A DNA stretch of 61,396 bases from Xanthobacter agilis. Lineage in GTDB: Bacteria > Pseudomonadota > Alphaproteobacteria > Rhizobiales > Xanthobacteraceae. Both the position numbers and the translations under genes were made by a program. The number at the start of each line of letters is the position of its first letter. Within the stretch, counting starts at the first letter, position 1. Of this stretch, positions 7,853 through 15,250 are shown in pieces. Where the stretch lies: the NCBI RefSeq assembly GCF_021730435.1, contig NZ_JABWGX010000028.1:1-61396 (forward strand). Direction: 5' to 3'. The notes beneath the pieces are model-generated. The model saw only the letters and a program-made list of their open reading frames with translations. It did not search any database and was not told where the DNA came from.

Positions 7853-8163
7853 CGGCAATCAGGATGTGCGGTTTTCAGGGTTTGCGACTTTGCACATCCC
7901 GATCAGATCCTGATGCCCGGCGCCCGCTGGCGCTCATGCCGGGCGGGTTTGGCTAGGGGCGCTGCCCCCGCGCGGCGCAAGGGATCGCTGACGCTCGTCC
8001 GGGCCGGTGTCCCCGGCCTTCCTCCACGTCGTTCCTCCGTTCCGTGCAGGTCGGGTGATCCCCCTCCGGCCCGGCCGCCCTTGCTCCTTGCTACCCCGGT
8101 CTCGGCGACGGCCAGGGTTGCAGCGCAGCGCTGCGCTCCAACCCAAGCCCACGGAGACAGAAA
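7853..8163 (+). promoter_or_regulatory. Structured leader of the DUF932 gene
   Basis: Second copy of the leader seen at 1,005-1,346. It holds an outer hairpin GGATGTGC / GCACATCC (7862-7869 and 7892-7899), the CCCGGC...GCCGGG nested stem, GGGGC-gct-GCCCC (7956-7968), the GCAAGGGATCGCTGACGCTC block and the 30-bp near-palindrome at 8,115-8,144. The middle segment is shorter and diverged. Start ATG 8164 follows with GGAG eight bases upstream. Confidence 0.65.
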
Positions 8164-9006
8164 ATGTATCATCAACTCGCCACCCGGTTCGGCCGGAACA
8201 GCCATCAGATCAGCGGGCGCGAAGCCCTCGACAACGAAGCCCTCTATCGCCACGTCCCGTCCGTCTTCGCCCGCGAGGCGCATGACAGCCGGTCGGATCG
8301 CTATGTCTACGTTCCCACCATTGAGATCGTGGAAGGGTTGCGCCGGGAAGGATGGTTTCCGTTCTTCGCCGTACAGTCCGTGCCGCGCGATGGGAGCCGC
8401 CACGGCCACGCCAAGCATATGCTGCGCCTGCGCCGGGATGACGGCATCGGCAAGCCCGAGGCGGCGGAAGTCATCATCGTCAACAGCCATGACGGAACGT
8501 CGGCCTATCAGATGTTCGCGGGGATGCTGCGCTTCGTCTGCACCAACAGCATGATTGCGGGCGAGCGCTTCGAGGAAGTCCGCGTGCCCCACAAGGGCGG
8601 CATTCAGGATCAGATTATCGAGGGCGTCTATACGGTCGCGGAAGACTTCCCGCGCCTGATCGACGCGACGGAGACGATGAAGGACACAAGGCTGTCGCAG
8701 GACGAACAACGTGTTCTGGCCGAGGCGAGCCTTGTCGTTCGCTATGGCGAGGACGAAAGTCCCGTCCGCCCCGATCAGATCATCGCGCCGCGCCGCCGTG
8801 AGGATGTCGGGCCAAGCCTCTGGAGCACGTTCAACGTCATTCAGGAGAACATGATACGCGGCGGGCTGGACGGTCGCCGCACCAATGCCGAGGGCCGTAT
8901 CCGTCGCAGCCAGACCCGTGCGATCAACGGTATCGACCAGAATGTCGGTCTCAATCGCGCATTGTGGACGTTGGCCGAAGGGATGCAGCGCCTGAAGCGC
9001 GGATGA
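8164..9006 (+). CDS. DUF932 family plasmid/phage-like protein
   Basis: A 280-residue DUF932 protein. Typical features are the N-terminal YVYVPTIEIVEGLRREGW, the HMLRLRR strand, VNSHDGTSAYQMFAGMLR and FVCTNSM. The family occurs on phages, plasmids and ICEs; the molecular function is not established. The gene is monocistronic, with the same type of leader as the ParB-like gene and strong hairpins downstream. The shared leader suggests both proteins answer to one control, perhaps element copy state or excision. Confidence 0.88.
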   Translation: MYHQLATRFGRNSHQISGREALDNEALYRHVPSVFAREAHDSRSDRYVYVPTIEIVEGLRREGWFPFFAVQSVPRDGSRHGHAKHMLRLRRDDGIGKPEAAEVIIVNSHDGTSAYQMFAGMLRFVCTNSMIAGERFEEVRVPHKGGIQDQIIEGVYTVAEDFPRLIDATETMKDTRLSQDEQRVLAEASLVVRYGEDESPVRPDQIIAPRRREDVGPSLWSTFNVIQENMIRGGLDGRRTNAEGRIRRSQTRAINGIDQNVGLNRALWTLAEGMQRLKRG

Positions 9007-9079
9007 TCGTGGAGCCGTGCAGCCGGATTTCCGGTTGCACGGCTTTGCGTCTTTCCGGTTCCGCACATCCTCAGATTTT

Positions 9080-9107
9080 CCGCCGATCCGTGGAGCCGGA
9101 TCGGCGG
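9080..9107 (+). terminator. Strong hairpin after DUF932
   Basis: CCGCCGATCC / GGATCGGCGG, a perfect 10-bp stem with an 8-nt loop, 73 bp after the DUF932 stop. A further perfect hairpin GCCGGGC-tgc-GCCCGGC follows at 9,139-9,155. The 5' part (about 9,013-9,070) resembles the outer hairpin sequence of the two leaders. Confidence 0.55.
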
Positions 9108-9155
9108 CGCGGCCATGTCGATGACACGGCCGCCGCTCGCCGGGCTGCGCCCGGC

Positions 9156-9313
9156 TCGCCAAATTACATCCGCGATGTTAAGTAATGATTCACCAATATT
9201 GATCGGATTGTGCGATCTACATATCCGATAACAGCAGGTTCAAAATATACCTCAAGTTGTGAACACTTCATCTTCCCGGCGCTGACGGCGCCCGGAAAGA
9301 AAGAGGTGACGCC
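9156..9313 (+). promoter_or_regulatory. AT-rich promoter region of the DUF6499/DUF2285 gene
   Basis: A short AT-rich island in GC-rich surroundings with an inverted repeat ATCGGAT / ATCCGAT (9202-9208 and 9223-9229). Probably the promoter and an operator for the downstream gene; exact -35/-10 elements are uncertain. AGAGG precedes ATG 9314. Confidence 0.4.
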
Positions 9314-10106
9314 ATGCCGAGTTCTGATTGGCGTGCGTCGGCGACTTATGGACATGCCCATAGCATTCCTGCCGCCGGCTTCGCTTGGGAGTATCTCCGC
9401 CGCGACGATGAGTACCGCCGCGACTTCCATCGCATGAAGCGGATACCCCGTTACGACAGCGAGGCGCAGACCGCGTTCTCTAACCGCTGGGGGTTACGAT
9501 TTCGCTGCGGACCCGGACCAGCCCGCCGATCGCGCCGCGCTCTTCTGGACGCCCGCACTCCAGCCTGACGCCTTCGAGCTTCGTCCATCAGGCGATCCAC
9601 CCGGCGACTTTGCCATGCCCATCGTGCTGCCGGGGCTTCCCGGTCTCGCGGCACGATCGCCGATGGACAGCGCCTGGCACGGTCTTTGGCGCGGATCGGG
9701 TGGGGAGCATCGCTTCTGGCTCGCGGACCCGCCGCCGGACGGCCGGGCGAGCTTCGTCGTCGTCCTGCCGCTCGACGCCCTGTTCGAGCTGCGCGCCGAG
9801 GCCGCGCTGCGCTTCTGGCTGGCGCTGGCCGGACGACCGCCGGGCAACCGGCGGCACGACCTTCCGGCCCAGACCCGCGAGCGTCATATCCTGATCCTGC
9901 GCGCGCTCGATGCAAAACTGGCCGGGGCCAGCTATCGCGTGATCGCCGAAGCGCTGCTCGGCTTTCACGGTCGGTCGAAGAACGATTGGGAAGTCAGCCC
10001 CTTGAAGAACAAGGTGCGCCGTCTCGTCGCCGATGGCCTGTTTTACATGCGCGGCGGCTATCGCGAACTACTCCATTATCCGGTCCGCCTGCCACGCCGC
10101 CGCTGA
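9314..10106 (+). pseudogene. DUF6499-DUF2285 regulator-like gene with +1 frameshift
   Basis: The first about 63 codons encode a DUF6499-like N-terminus (SDWRASATYGHAHSIPAAGF, then WEYLRRDDEYRRDF). One extra base near 9,503 shifts the frame. Reading on in the other frame gives AADPDQPADRAALFWTPALQ and then a full DUF2285-type DNA-binding domain (RERHILILRALDAKLAGASY, WEVSPLKNKVRRLVADGLF). Without the extra C the product would be about 263 residues, the usual size. It is either a recent loss of function or a sequencing error. The family is believed to contain transcription factors of mobile elements. An independent start for the C-terminal part is possible (ATG 9615). Confidence 0.75.
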
Positions 10107-10144
10107 ACGGCGGCGTGACCTCGGCTTGAGCCGACACCGCCGGG

Positions 10145-10211
10145 GTGCCGGGTCGTCACCCCTCTGATTTCGGCATCGGGTGCCGGAATCGCACCCCCCT
10201 GATTCCGGCAC
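10145..10211. repeat. Tandem inverted-repeat units upstream of the AlpA-like gene
   Basis: Two about 34-bp units in tandem. The second is a perfect inverted repeat GTGCCGGAATC / GATTCCGGCAC around GCACCCCCCT; the first is a degenerate version. It lies 87-150 bp upstream of the HTH-repA-parA operon, suited to be an operator or iteron for HTH or RepA binding. Confidence 0.6.
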
Positions 10212-10297
10212 GCTGCAAGCCGCCGATCCTCCGCCACGGTTCGCCATAGCCCGCTGTCGCCGCCGACAGCCGCCGAACCCGACCCGGAGGTCCAATC

Positions 10298-10567
10298 ATG
10301 ATCGACCCGAAGACGGGGCTGCCGCCCCGATTCCTGCGCACGCCCGATGCGGCCCGCTTCCTCGGCATTTCACTGCGGACGCTGGAGAAGCATCGCACCT
10401 ATGGCACCGGTCCGACCTATCGCAAGATCGGCGGGCGCGTCGTCTATGCGCTGGACGACCTGCAAGCCTGGACGGCCGTCGCCGCCCGCAAATCCACGAC
10501 CGACAAGGATGCGACCCGCGTTTTTCCGGCGCGTCCCCTGACGCCCGCCGAGCGGGGCGCACGCTGA
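10298..10567 (+). CDS. AlpA/excisionase-type helix-turn-helix protein
   Basis: An 89-residue protein with a MerR/excisionase-like winged helix: TPDAARFLGISLRTLEKHRT, then TGPTYRKIGGRVVYALDDLQ and AWTAV. Such proteins act as excisionase/recombination directionality factors or as regulators of the downstream rep genes. GGAGG lies 7 nt before ATG 10298. Its TGA (10565-10567) directly abuts the repA ATG, so it heads a co-translated maintenance operon. Which of the two roles applies cannot be read from the sequence. Confidence 0.85.
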   Translation: MIDPKTGLPPRFLRTPDAARFLGISLRTLEKHRTYGTGPTYRKIGGRVVYALDDLQAWTAVAARKSTTDKDATRVFPARPLTPAERGAR

Positions 10568-11662
10568 ATGTCCGGCGGTCCATCCCATGACGTCGGACGG
10601 CGCACCCAGCGCCTCGTCGGCAGCGAGCGGGCGCGGCTCGATCCCTTCGTCGTCGCGACGGGCGATGCCAGCCCCCGCGATCAGCGCGACCTGATGGAGC
10701 GCCCGTTCTTCTCGCTCGCCAAGGCCAAGCGGGTAGCGCCGATCCTCTATGAATCCGGCGGCGTCCGCGTCGAGGTCTTCGCCGTGCCCGAACACGGCAT
10801 GGCGACCATCTGGGACGCCGACGTGCTGATCTGGGCAGCGTCGCAGATCGTCGAGGCCGAGAACCATGGCCTGAAGACATCGCGCTTTCTGCGCTTCACG
10901 CCGTACCAGCTCCTGATGGCGATCGGACGGGGCACCGGCGCGAGGGAGTACCGGCTGCTCAAGGGCGCGTTCGCCCGCCTGCAATCGACCGTCATCGCCA
11001 CGACCCTCCGCCACGGCGAGCATTGGCGCCGGCATCAGTTCTCCTGGATCAACGAATGGGAAGAACTGACCACGCATGACGGCCGCGTCGAGGGCATGGA
11101 GTTCGTGCTGCCCGACTGGTTCTATCGCGGCGTCATTGACCGCTCGCTGGTCCTGACCATCGACCCGAACTATTTCCGGCTGACCGGCGGGATCGAACGC
11201 TGGCTCTACCGCGTCGCCCGCAAGCACGCCGGTCGCCAGCTTCATGGCTGGATCTTCGAGGTCGGGCATCTCCACGAGAAGTCCGGCAGCCTGGCGCGGC
11301 CGTCTGACTTCGCGCTCGACATTCGACGCATCGTCGCCCGTCAACCGCTGCCTGGCTATCAGCTCAAGATCTCCCGCCAGGGCCGGCGCGAACTGCTGCA
11401 TATCCGGCCGACGATGTTGTCCACAGTGCCTGTGGACGAGGCTGTGGAAACGCTCGTGACTTCGGGCGCAAACGGTATCGGGACTTCGGGCGCAGGACTA
11501 TCGGGATTTCGGGCGCACGGACCGCAGTTAAACCTTTGGCCCGAAACGCGGAATCCGACCGCTAACTTAGAGTCTAACCAAGAATCTAACTCTTTTTCTT
11601 TGACGCGCGCGGGCGCGACCCATGGTGCCGGTGCCGCCAGACGATCGAGGCGGGTGCCATGA
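10568..11662 (+). CDS. repA: Replication initiator protein A
   Basis: A 364-residue RepA of the replication initiator A family found on broad-host-range plasmids and Tn4371-like ICEs. Recognisable blocks are ERPFFSLAKAKRVAPILYES, FLRFTPYQLLMAIGRGTG, YRLLKGAFARLQSTVIATTL, SWINEWEEL and LTGGIERWLYRVARKHAG. The conserved domain ends near residue 285. The last about 80 residues are low-complexity (TSGANGIGTSGAG...) because the DNA there consists of iteron-like repeats. It starts immediately after the HTH gene and overlaps parA by ATGA. It would allow plasmid-like replication of the excised element. Confidence 0.92.
   Translation: MSGGPSHDVGRRTQRLVGSERARLDPFVVATGDASPRDQRDLMERPFFSLAKAKRVAPILYESGGVRVEVFAVPEHGMATIWDADVLIWAASQIVEAENHGLKTSRFLRFTPYQLLMAIGRGTGAREYRLLKGAFARLQSTVIATTLRHGEHWRRHQFSWINEWEELTTHDGRVEGMEFVLPDWFYRGVIDRSLVLTIDPNYFRLTGGIERWLYRVARKHAGRQLHGWIFEVGHLHEKSGSLARPSDFALDIRRIVARQPLPGYQLKISRQGRRELLHIRPTMLSTVPVDEAVETLVTSGANGIGTSGAGLSGFRAHGPQLNLWPETRNPTANLESNQESNSFSLTRAGATHGAGAARRSRRVP
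11418..11612. other. Candidate replication origin inside the repA 3' end
   Basis: Within about 195 bp there are TTGTCCACA (11418-11426, 8/9 to the DnaA box) and two further TGTGGA-type half matches; three direct repeats of 23-24 bp at 11456, 11480 and 11503 sharing GACTTCGGGCGCA (ATTTCGGGCGCA in the third); and an AT-rich tract with repeated TCTAACC / TCTAAC and a T-run (11566-11612). DnaA boxes, iterons and an AT-rich stretch in that order are the textbook layout of an iteron origin. Confidence 0.55.
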
Positions 11663-12312
11663 TCGTCGCCCTGCTCAATCAAAAGGGCGGTGTCGGCAAG
11701 ACGACGCTGGCGCTGCATCTCGCTGGCGAATGGGCCAGAACCGGCCGGCGGGTCACGCTGATCGACGCGGACCCGCAAGGCTCGGCGCTCGACTGGTCGC
11801 AACAGCGGGCGCGTGAAGGCTGCCCACGGCTGTTCGGCGTTGTCGGCCTGGCCCGAGACACCTTGCACCGGGAAGCCCCCGAGCTTGCGCGCGATGTCGA
11901 CCACATCGTCATCGACGGACCGCCGCGCGTCGCCGGGCTGATGCGCTCGGCTTTGCTCGCCGCCGATCTCGTGTTGATCCCGGTACAGCCGTCGCCGTTC
12001 GACGGCTGGGCCTCAGCCGAGATGCTGACGCTGCTGGCCGAGGCGCGCATTTACCGGCCCGAGCTTGTCGCCCGCTTCGTGCTGAACCGCTGTGGTGCGC
12101 GCACTGTCATCGCCCGTGAGACGGCCGAGACGCTGGCCGAGCACGATCCGCCCTTGCTCGCCACCACCATAGGCCAGCGCGTCGTCTTTGCCGATGCCGC
12201 GCAGTCCGGGCGGCTCGCATCGGAGATCGACGAGGACAGTCCCGCCGCGCGCGAGATCGCGGCGCTTACCGCCGAGATCGGTCGGCTCGGTATCGGAAGG
12301 ATCGCGCCATGA
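11659..12312 (+). CDS. parA: ParA-family partition ATPase
   Basis: A 217-residue short ParA/MinD-type ATPase without an N-terminal HTH. The deviant Walker A KGGVGKTT is at residues 9-16, DADPQGSALDW follows and IDGPP is the Walker B. It would form the dynamic ATPase of the partition system, with the small RHH protein downstream or the ParB-like protein as partner. It overlaps repA and the next gene by ATGA, so synthesis is coupled. The size matches the small ParA group that pairs with ribbon-helix-helix ParG-like proteins. Confidence 0.92.
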   Translation: MIVALLNQKGGVGKTTLALHLAGEWARTGRRVTLIDADPQGSALDWSQQRAREGCPRLFGVVGLARDTLHREAPELARDVDHIVIDGPPRVAGLMRSALLAADLVLIPVQPSPFDGWASAEMLTLLAEARIYRPELVARFVLNRCGARTVIARETAETLAEHDPPLLATTIGQRVVFADAAQSGRLASEIDEDSPAAREIAALTAEIGRLGIGRIAP

Positions 12313-12563
12313 GCGAGCGATCCCCGAAGCGCGGTTTTGCGGCCCGTCCTGCCGATCCCGAACGCTGGGTCAAAGCCACTGAGCCGCCATCGGCCCGCAC
12401 GAGCGATGGCGCTGCGTTCACAGCCCGGCTGACGATCGACATCACGACGGAGCTACGCGGCCGCATCAAGATCGTTGCCTTCCAGCGCGGCGTCACCGTC
12501 GCCGACATGCTGCGCGCGCTGCTCGCGCGCGAATTCCCCACCACCGAAGGAGACACCCCATGA
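12309..12563 (+). CDS. Small ribbon-helix-helix (ParG-like) protein
   Basis: 84 residues with a disordered basic N-terminus and a C-terminal RHH-like part (ARLTIDITTELRGRIKIVAF, VTVADMLRALLAREF). Size, position directly after parA and ATGA overlaps on both sides fit a centromere-binding ParG-type partner of the short ParA. The fold is inferred from the pattern of residues; no close family is recognised. Confidence 0.7.
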   Translation: MSERSPKRGFAARPADPERWVKATEPPSARTSDGAAFTARLTIDITTELRGRIKIVAFQRGVTVADMLRALLAREFPTTEGDTP

Positions 12564-13081
12564 CCGGCAACGCGGCTCCCCGCGTGCGCGGCGGCCCCGT
12601 GCCGTCGGCGCTTCCCTCCGACAACCTGACCCATGTCGAGCTGACGTTCGTCGAGAAGAAGATCGAGCACTGGATCAGGTTCGGCTGTGAGACGCATGAA
12701 CAGATCCTCGACCGTCGCCGCCGCATCTTCTCGTTCCGGCCGGACGCCATCTTCGCCTTCGTCCGATGGGCTTCGAACGACTTCGGCACGATCATCTCGT
12801 GCATCGACATCGTGCGTGCGGTGCAGCCGAGCGAACCCTATCAGACGCTGCCCTTCGTGCGTCCCGGCGGCGACATCCTGCTGAAGATCGACGGCTGGCC
12901 GAAGGTCGAACAGGTGCTCCGGCACATCGACGCGATCCAGGCGATCGGCATCGATCCGGAGGATGTATCGCCCGATCACTGGCGGCACGTCCACAATCGG
13001 CTGACCGCCAATCACGAACCGCGCACCTACACCATCGACCAGCACCGGGCGTTCCTCAAGCGCCGGAGGGCCGAGCCATGA
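12560..13081 (+). CDS. DUF2840 family protein
   Basis: A 173-residue DUF2840 protein: THVELTFVEKKIEHWIRFGC, RRRRIFSFRPDAIFAFVRW, ILLKIDGWPKVEQVL. The family is confined to ICE/plasmid maintenance-transfer regions between parA and traF and has no known function. It overlaps both neighbours by ATGA, which places it firmly in the repA-parA-traF operon. Confidence 0.88.
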   Translation: MTGNAAPRVRGGPVPSALPSDNLTHVELTFVEKKIEHWIRFGCETHEQILDRRRRIFSFRPDAIFAFVRWASNDFGTIISCIDIVRAVQPSEPYQTLPFVRPGGDILLKIDGWPKVEQVLRHIDAIQAIGIDPEDVSPDHWRHVHNRLTANHEPRTYTIDQHRAFLKRRRAEP

Positions 13082-13623
13082 CCCGCTTCGGCTATGTGAT
13101 GGTGACGTATTTCTCGATCATGGGCGTCGCCATCGCGTCGTTCGTTCCGACGCCGACGCGGCTGGTGTGGAACGTCTCCGCCAGCGCGCCGATCGGCCTC
13201 TACGATATCGATCCGCCCCGCGATCTCACCGTCACCGATCTTGTCGCGGTCGATCCGCCCGAAGCGCTCGCCGACTTCATGGTGGAGCGCGGCTATATTG
13301 GCCGCGGCGTGCCGCTGCTCAAGCGCGTCATGGGGCTGCCGGGGCAGGAAGTCTGCCGCGTCCGCCGCATCATCACGGTCGATGGCATCGAACTCGGCGC
13401 GGCGCTCGACCGCGACCGGGCGGGCCGCAAACTGCCGGTCTGGAACGGCTGCCGCCGCATTGCCGGTGACGAGATCTTCCTGATGAACGCGGATGTCCGC
13501 GACAGCCTGGACGGCCGCTACTTCGGTCCGATCCCGGCGAGTTCCGTCATCGGCCGCGCGACGCCGATCTACACCGACGAGGACGGCGACGGTCGTTTCG
13601 TCTGGCGCGCCGCGACGCGCTGA
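13078..13623 (+). CDS. traF: S26-family signal peptidase, TraF type
   Basis: A 181-residue membrane-anchored serine protease. One N-terminal transmembrane helix (about residues 5-23) precedes the catalytic serine S36 in SASAPIGLYD. The general-base lysine K82 lies in LLKRVMGLPG. A C-terminal conserved FGPIPASSVIGRATPIY follows. In RP4 TraF trims and cyclises pilin TrbC; here it probably processes the TrbC encoded at 25,696. It ends the ATGA-coupled chain from repA. Confidence 0.9.
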   Translation: MTRFGYVMVTYFSIMGVAIASFVPTPTRLVWNVSASAPIGLYDIDPPRDLTVTDLVAVDPPEALADFMVERGYIGRGVPLLKRVMGLPGQEVCRVRRIITVDGIELGAALDRDRAGRKLPVWNGCRRIAGDEIFLMNADVRDSLDGRYFGPIPASSVIGRATPIYTDEDGDGRFVWRAATR

Positions 13624-13691
13624 CCGCCAAGATTCCGGCGGGCATGGCGCTCGCTGGCTTTCACTCAACCACCAGCATCAAGGAGCTTCCC

Positions 13692-14027
13692 ATGCCGCAG
13701 ATCGGCCAATTCACGCGCGAGACGACAGGCTTCGTCGGGCGCGTCCATACGTTCACGCTCTTCCGCGAACTCACTATCGTTCCGGCCGAGCCCTCCGATG
13801 CCGAGAACGCGCCGGACTACCGCATCCACCATGGCGCGGACGACGGCCCGGAGATCGGCGCGGGCTGGAAACGCACCGGTGAACGCGCGGGCGAATACGT
13901 CTCGCTGCTGATTGACGATCCCGCCTTGCCGCAGCCCATCCGCGCCAACCTGTTCCGCGACGACGACGGCGGAGCCGCCTGGTCGCTGCACTGGACGCGC
14001 CCGGTCAAGCGCGGCGAGCGGGAGTGA
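13692..14027 (+). CDS. DUF736 family protein (copy 2)
   Basis: A 111-residue DUF736 protein: IGQFTRETTGFVGRVHTFTL, PDYRIHHG, EYVSLLIDDPALPQPIRANL, WSLHWTRP. AAGGAG lies 7-8 nt before ATG 13692. It is clearly related to but well diverged from the 7,450 copy. It sits between traF and the lytic transglycosylase, the usual place in this ICE group. Role unknown. Confidence 0.9.
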   Translation: MPQIGQFTRETTGFVGRVHTFTLFRELTIVPAEPSDAENAPDYRIHHGADDGPEIGAGWKRTGERAGEYVSLLIDDPALPQPIRANLFRDDDGGAAWSLHWTRPVKRGERE

Positions 14028-14241
14028 TCTCATGCGCTATGCCTTCAGAATTGCGCGCCTGATTTCCCGTCAAAGCCCCATCCCTTTGTTCGCGAACAGG
14101 CCGTCTCATCCCTTCGTCCCGCTCGAACGCAGGTCGGCCGGCGCGCGCAGCGAAGGTCCAGGGCGATCGAAGATCGGCGCGCCGCGCGAACCCTTGACCG
14201 CAGCGAGCACGTTGGCAGGCTGGCGTCGTTGCGGAGACAGA

Positions 14242-14958
14242 ATGCCCGTCCGATCGGCGGTCCTTCTGCTTTCCGTCGTGCTCGCCGTCGCGATGCCGCT
14301 GCCCTGTCAGGCGCAGTCGGAGCCGGTGCAGCATCAATCCCAGGCCGATCCTTATGCCGTGCACATCGCCGAGGCGGCGCAGCGGTTCGGCATTCCGGCG
14401 GCGTGGATCAGGGCCGTCATGCGCGTCGAAAGCGCCAACGACGTGCGGGCGATCTCGCCCAAGGGTGCGATGGGTCTGATGCAGATCATGCCCGCCACCT
14501 GGGCGGATTTGCGCGCCCGCCATCGGCTCGGCAGCGATCCCTATGATCCACGCGACAACATTCTGGCGGGCGCGGCATATCTGCGCGAGTTGCATGATCG
14601 CTACGGATCGCCGGGGTTTCTGGCCGCCTACAATGCCGGTCCGGGTCGCTACGAAGAACATCTCGCCGGCCGTCCGTTGCCGGCCGAAACACGCGCCTAT
14701 GTCGCGACGCTCGCCCCGGAGATCGGCGGCGGCGAGATCACCGGGCCGGTCGAAATCGCGGTGGCCGATCCGCTGTTGTGGACCCGCGCGCCGCTGTTCG
14801 TCGCGCAGGCGGAGCGCACGTCTTCCGCCGATCCCGTGCAGTCCGACGAGCGGTCCGGCGACACTCCCACCACATCGCCAGTGCGCGATCTCTCCGCGAT
14901 CGTACCGCAGTCGGACGGCCTGTTCGTGGCCCGCGCGGAAGCGGGAGGGCCGCGATGA
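14242..14958 (+). CDS. Lytic transglycosylase (SLT domain), conjugation-associated
   Basis: A 238-residue exported muramidase. ATG 14242 is preferred because it is followed at once by a signal peptide (MPVRSAVLLLSVVLAVAMPL, cleavage after CQAQ) and preceded by GGAGA; the frame is open further upstream. The SLT domain covers about residues 40-165, with the catalytic glutamate in AVMRVESAND and the motifs GAMGLMQIMPATW and AAYNAGPG. The Pro/Ser-rich tail is variable. In conjugation systems such VirB1-like enzymes open the peptidoglycan for the type IV channel. Confidence 0.88.
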   Translation: MPVRSAVLLLSVVLAVAMPLPCQAQSEPVQHQSQADPYAVHIAEAAQRFGIPAAWIRAVMRVESANDVRAISPKGAMGLMQIMPATWADLRARHRLGSDPYDPRDNILAGAAYLRELHDRYGSPGFLAAYNAGPGRYEEHLAGRPLPAETRAYVATLAPEIGGGEITGPVEIAVADPLLWTRAPLFVAQAERTSSADPVQSDERSGDTPTTSPVRDLSAIVPQSDGLFVARAEAGGPR

Positions 14959-15250
14959 GCATGGCGCGTGGGTGTGCCCGGCGGTCCTTTCCAGCGTGCA
15001 GGGGGCATGGGCGGGGTCTGGCTGAATCAGGGTCAGGACGGGCAAAAGGGGCAGAGAGGCGGGAGGGCAAGATTAAAGCGGACGGCACCCCATGGGTCCG
15101 ATCCGGGGGGCAAGCCCTTGTCTGCACACTGTTGGGGACGGCACCGTCATCCGGGCGGCATGGTGCCGCCGGTTGCCGAAAACCCAGCATCCGCCGCGTT
15201 TTGGACGGCACTCTCGCCCGAAACCGGCGCTTTCGGCCGGTTTTCCGGCC
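14959..15250. other. Noncoding region before the relaxase; candidate oriT
   Basis: 292 bp without a supported gene. It contains a purine-rich stretch (GGCAAAAGGGGCAGAGAGG, then GGGAGGGCAAGATTAAAGC) around 15,040-15,080 and ends in a perfect hairpin GGCCGG-TTTT-CCGGCC (15,235-15,250) touching the relaxase start. Origins of transfer usually lie next to the relaxase gene, so this is the best candidate. No nic consensus could be assigned. Confidence 0.35.
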
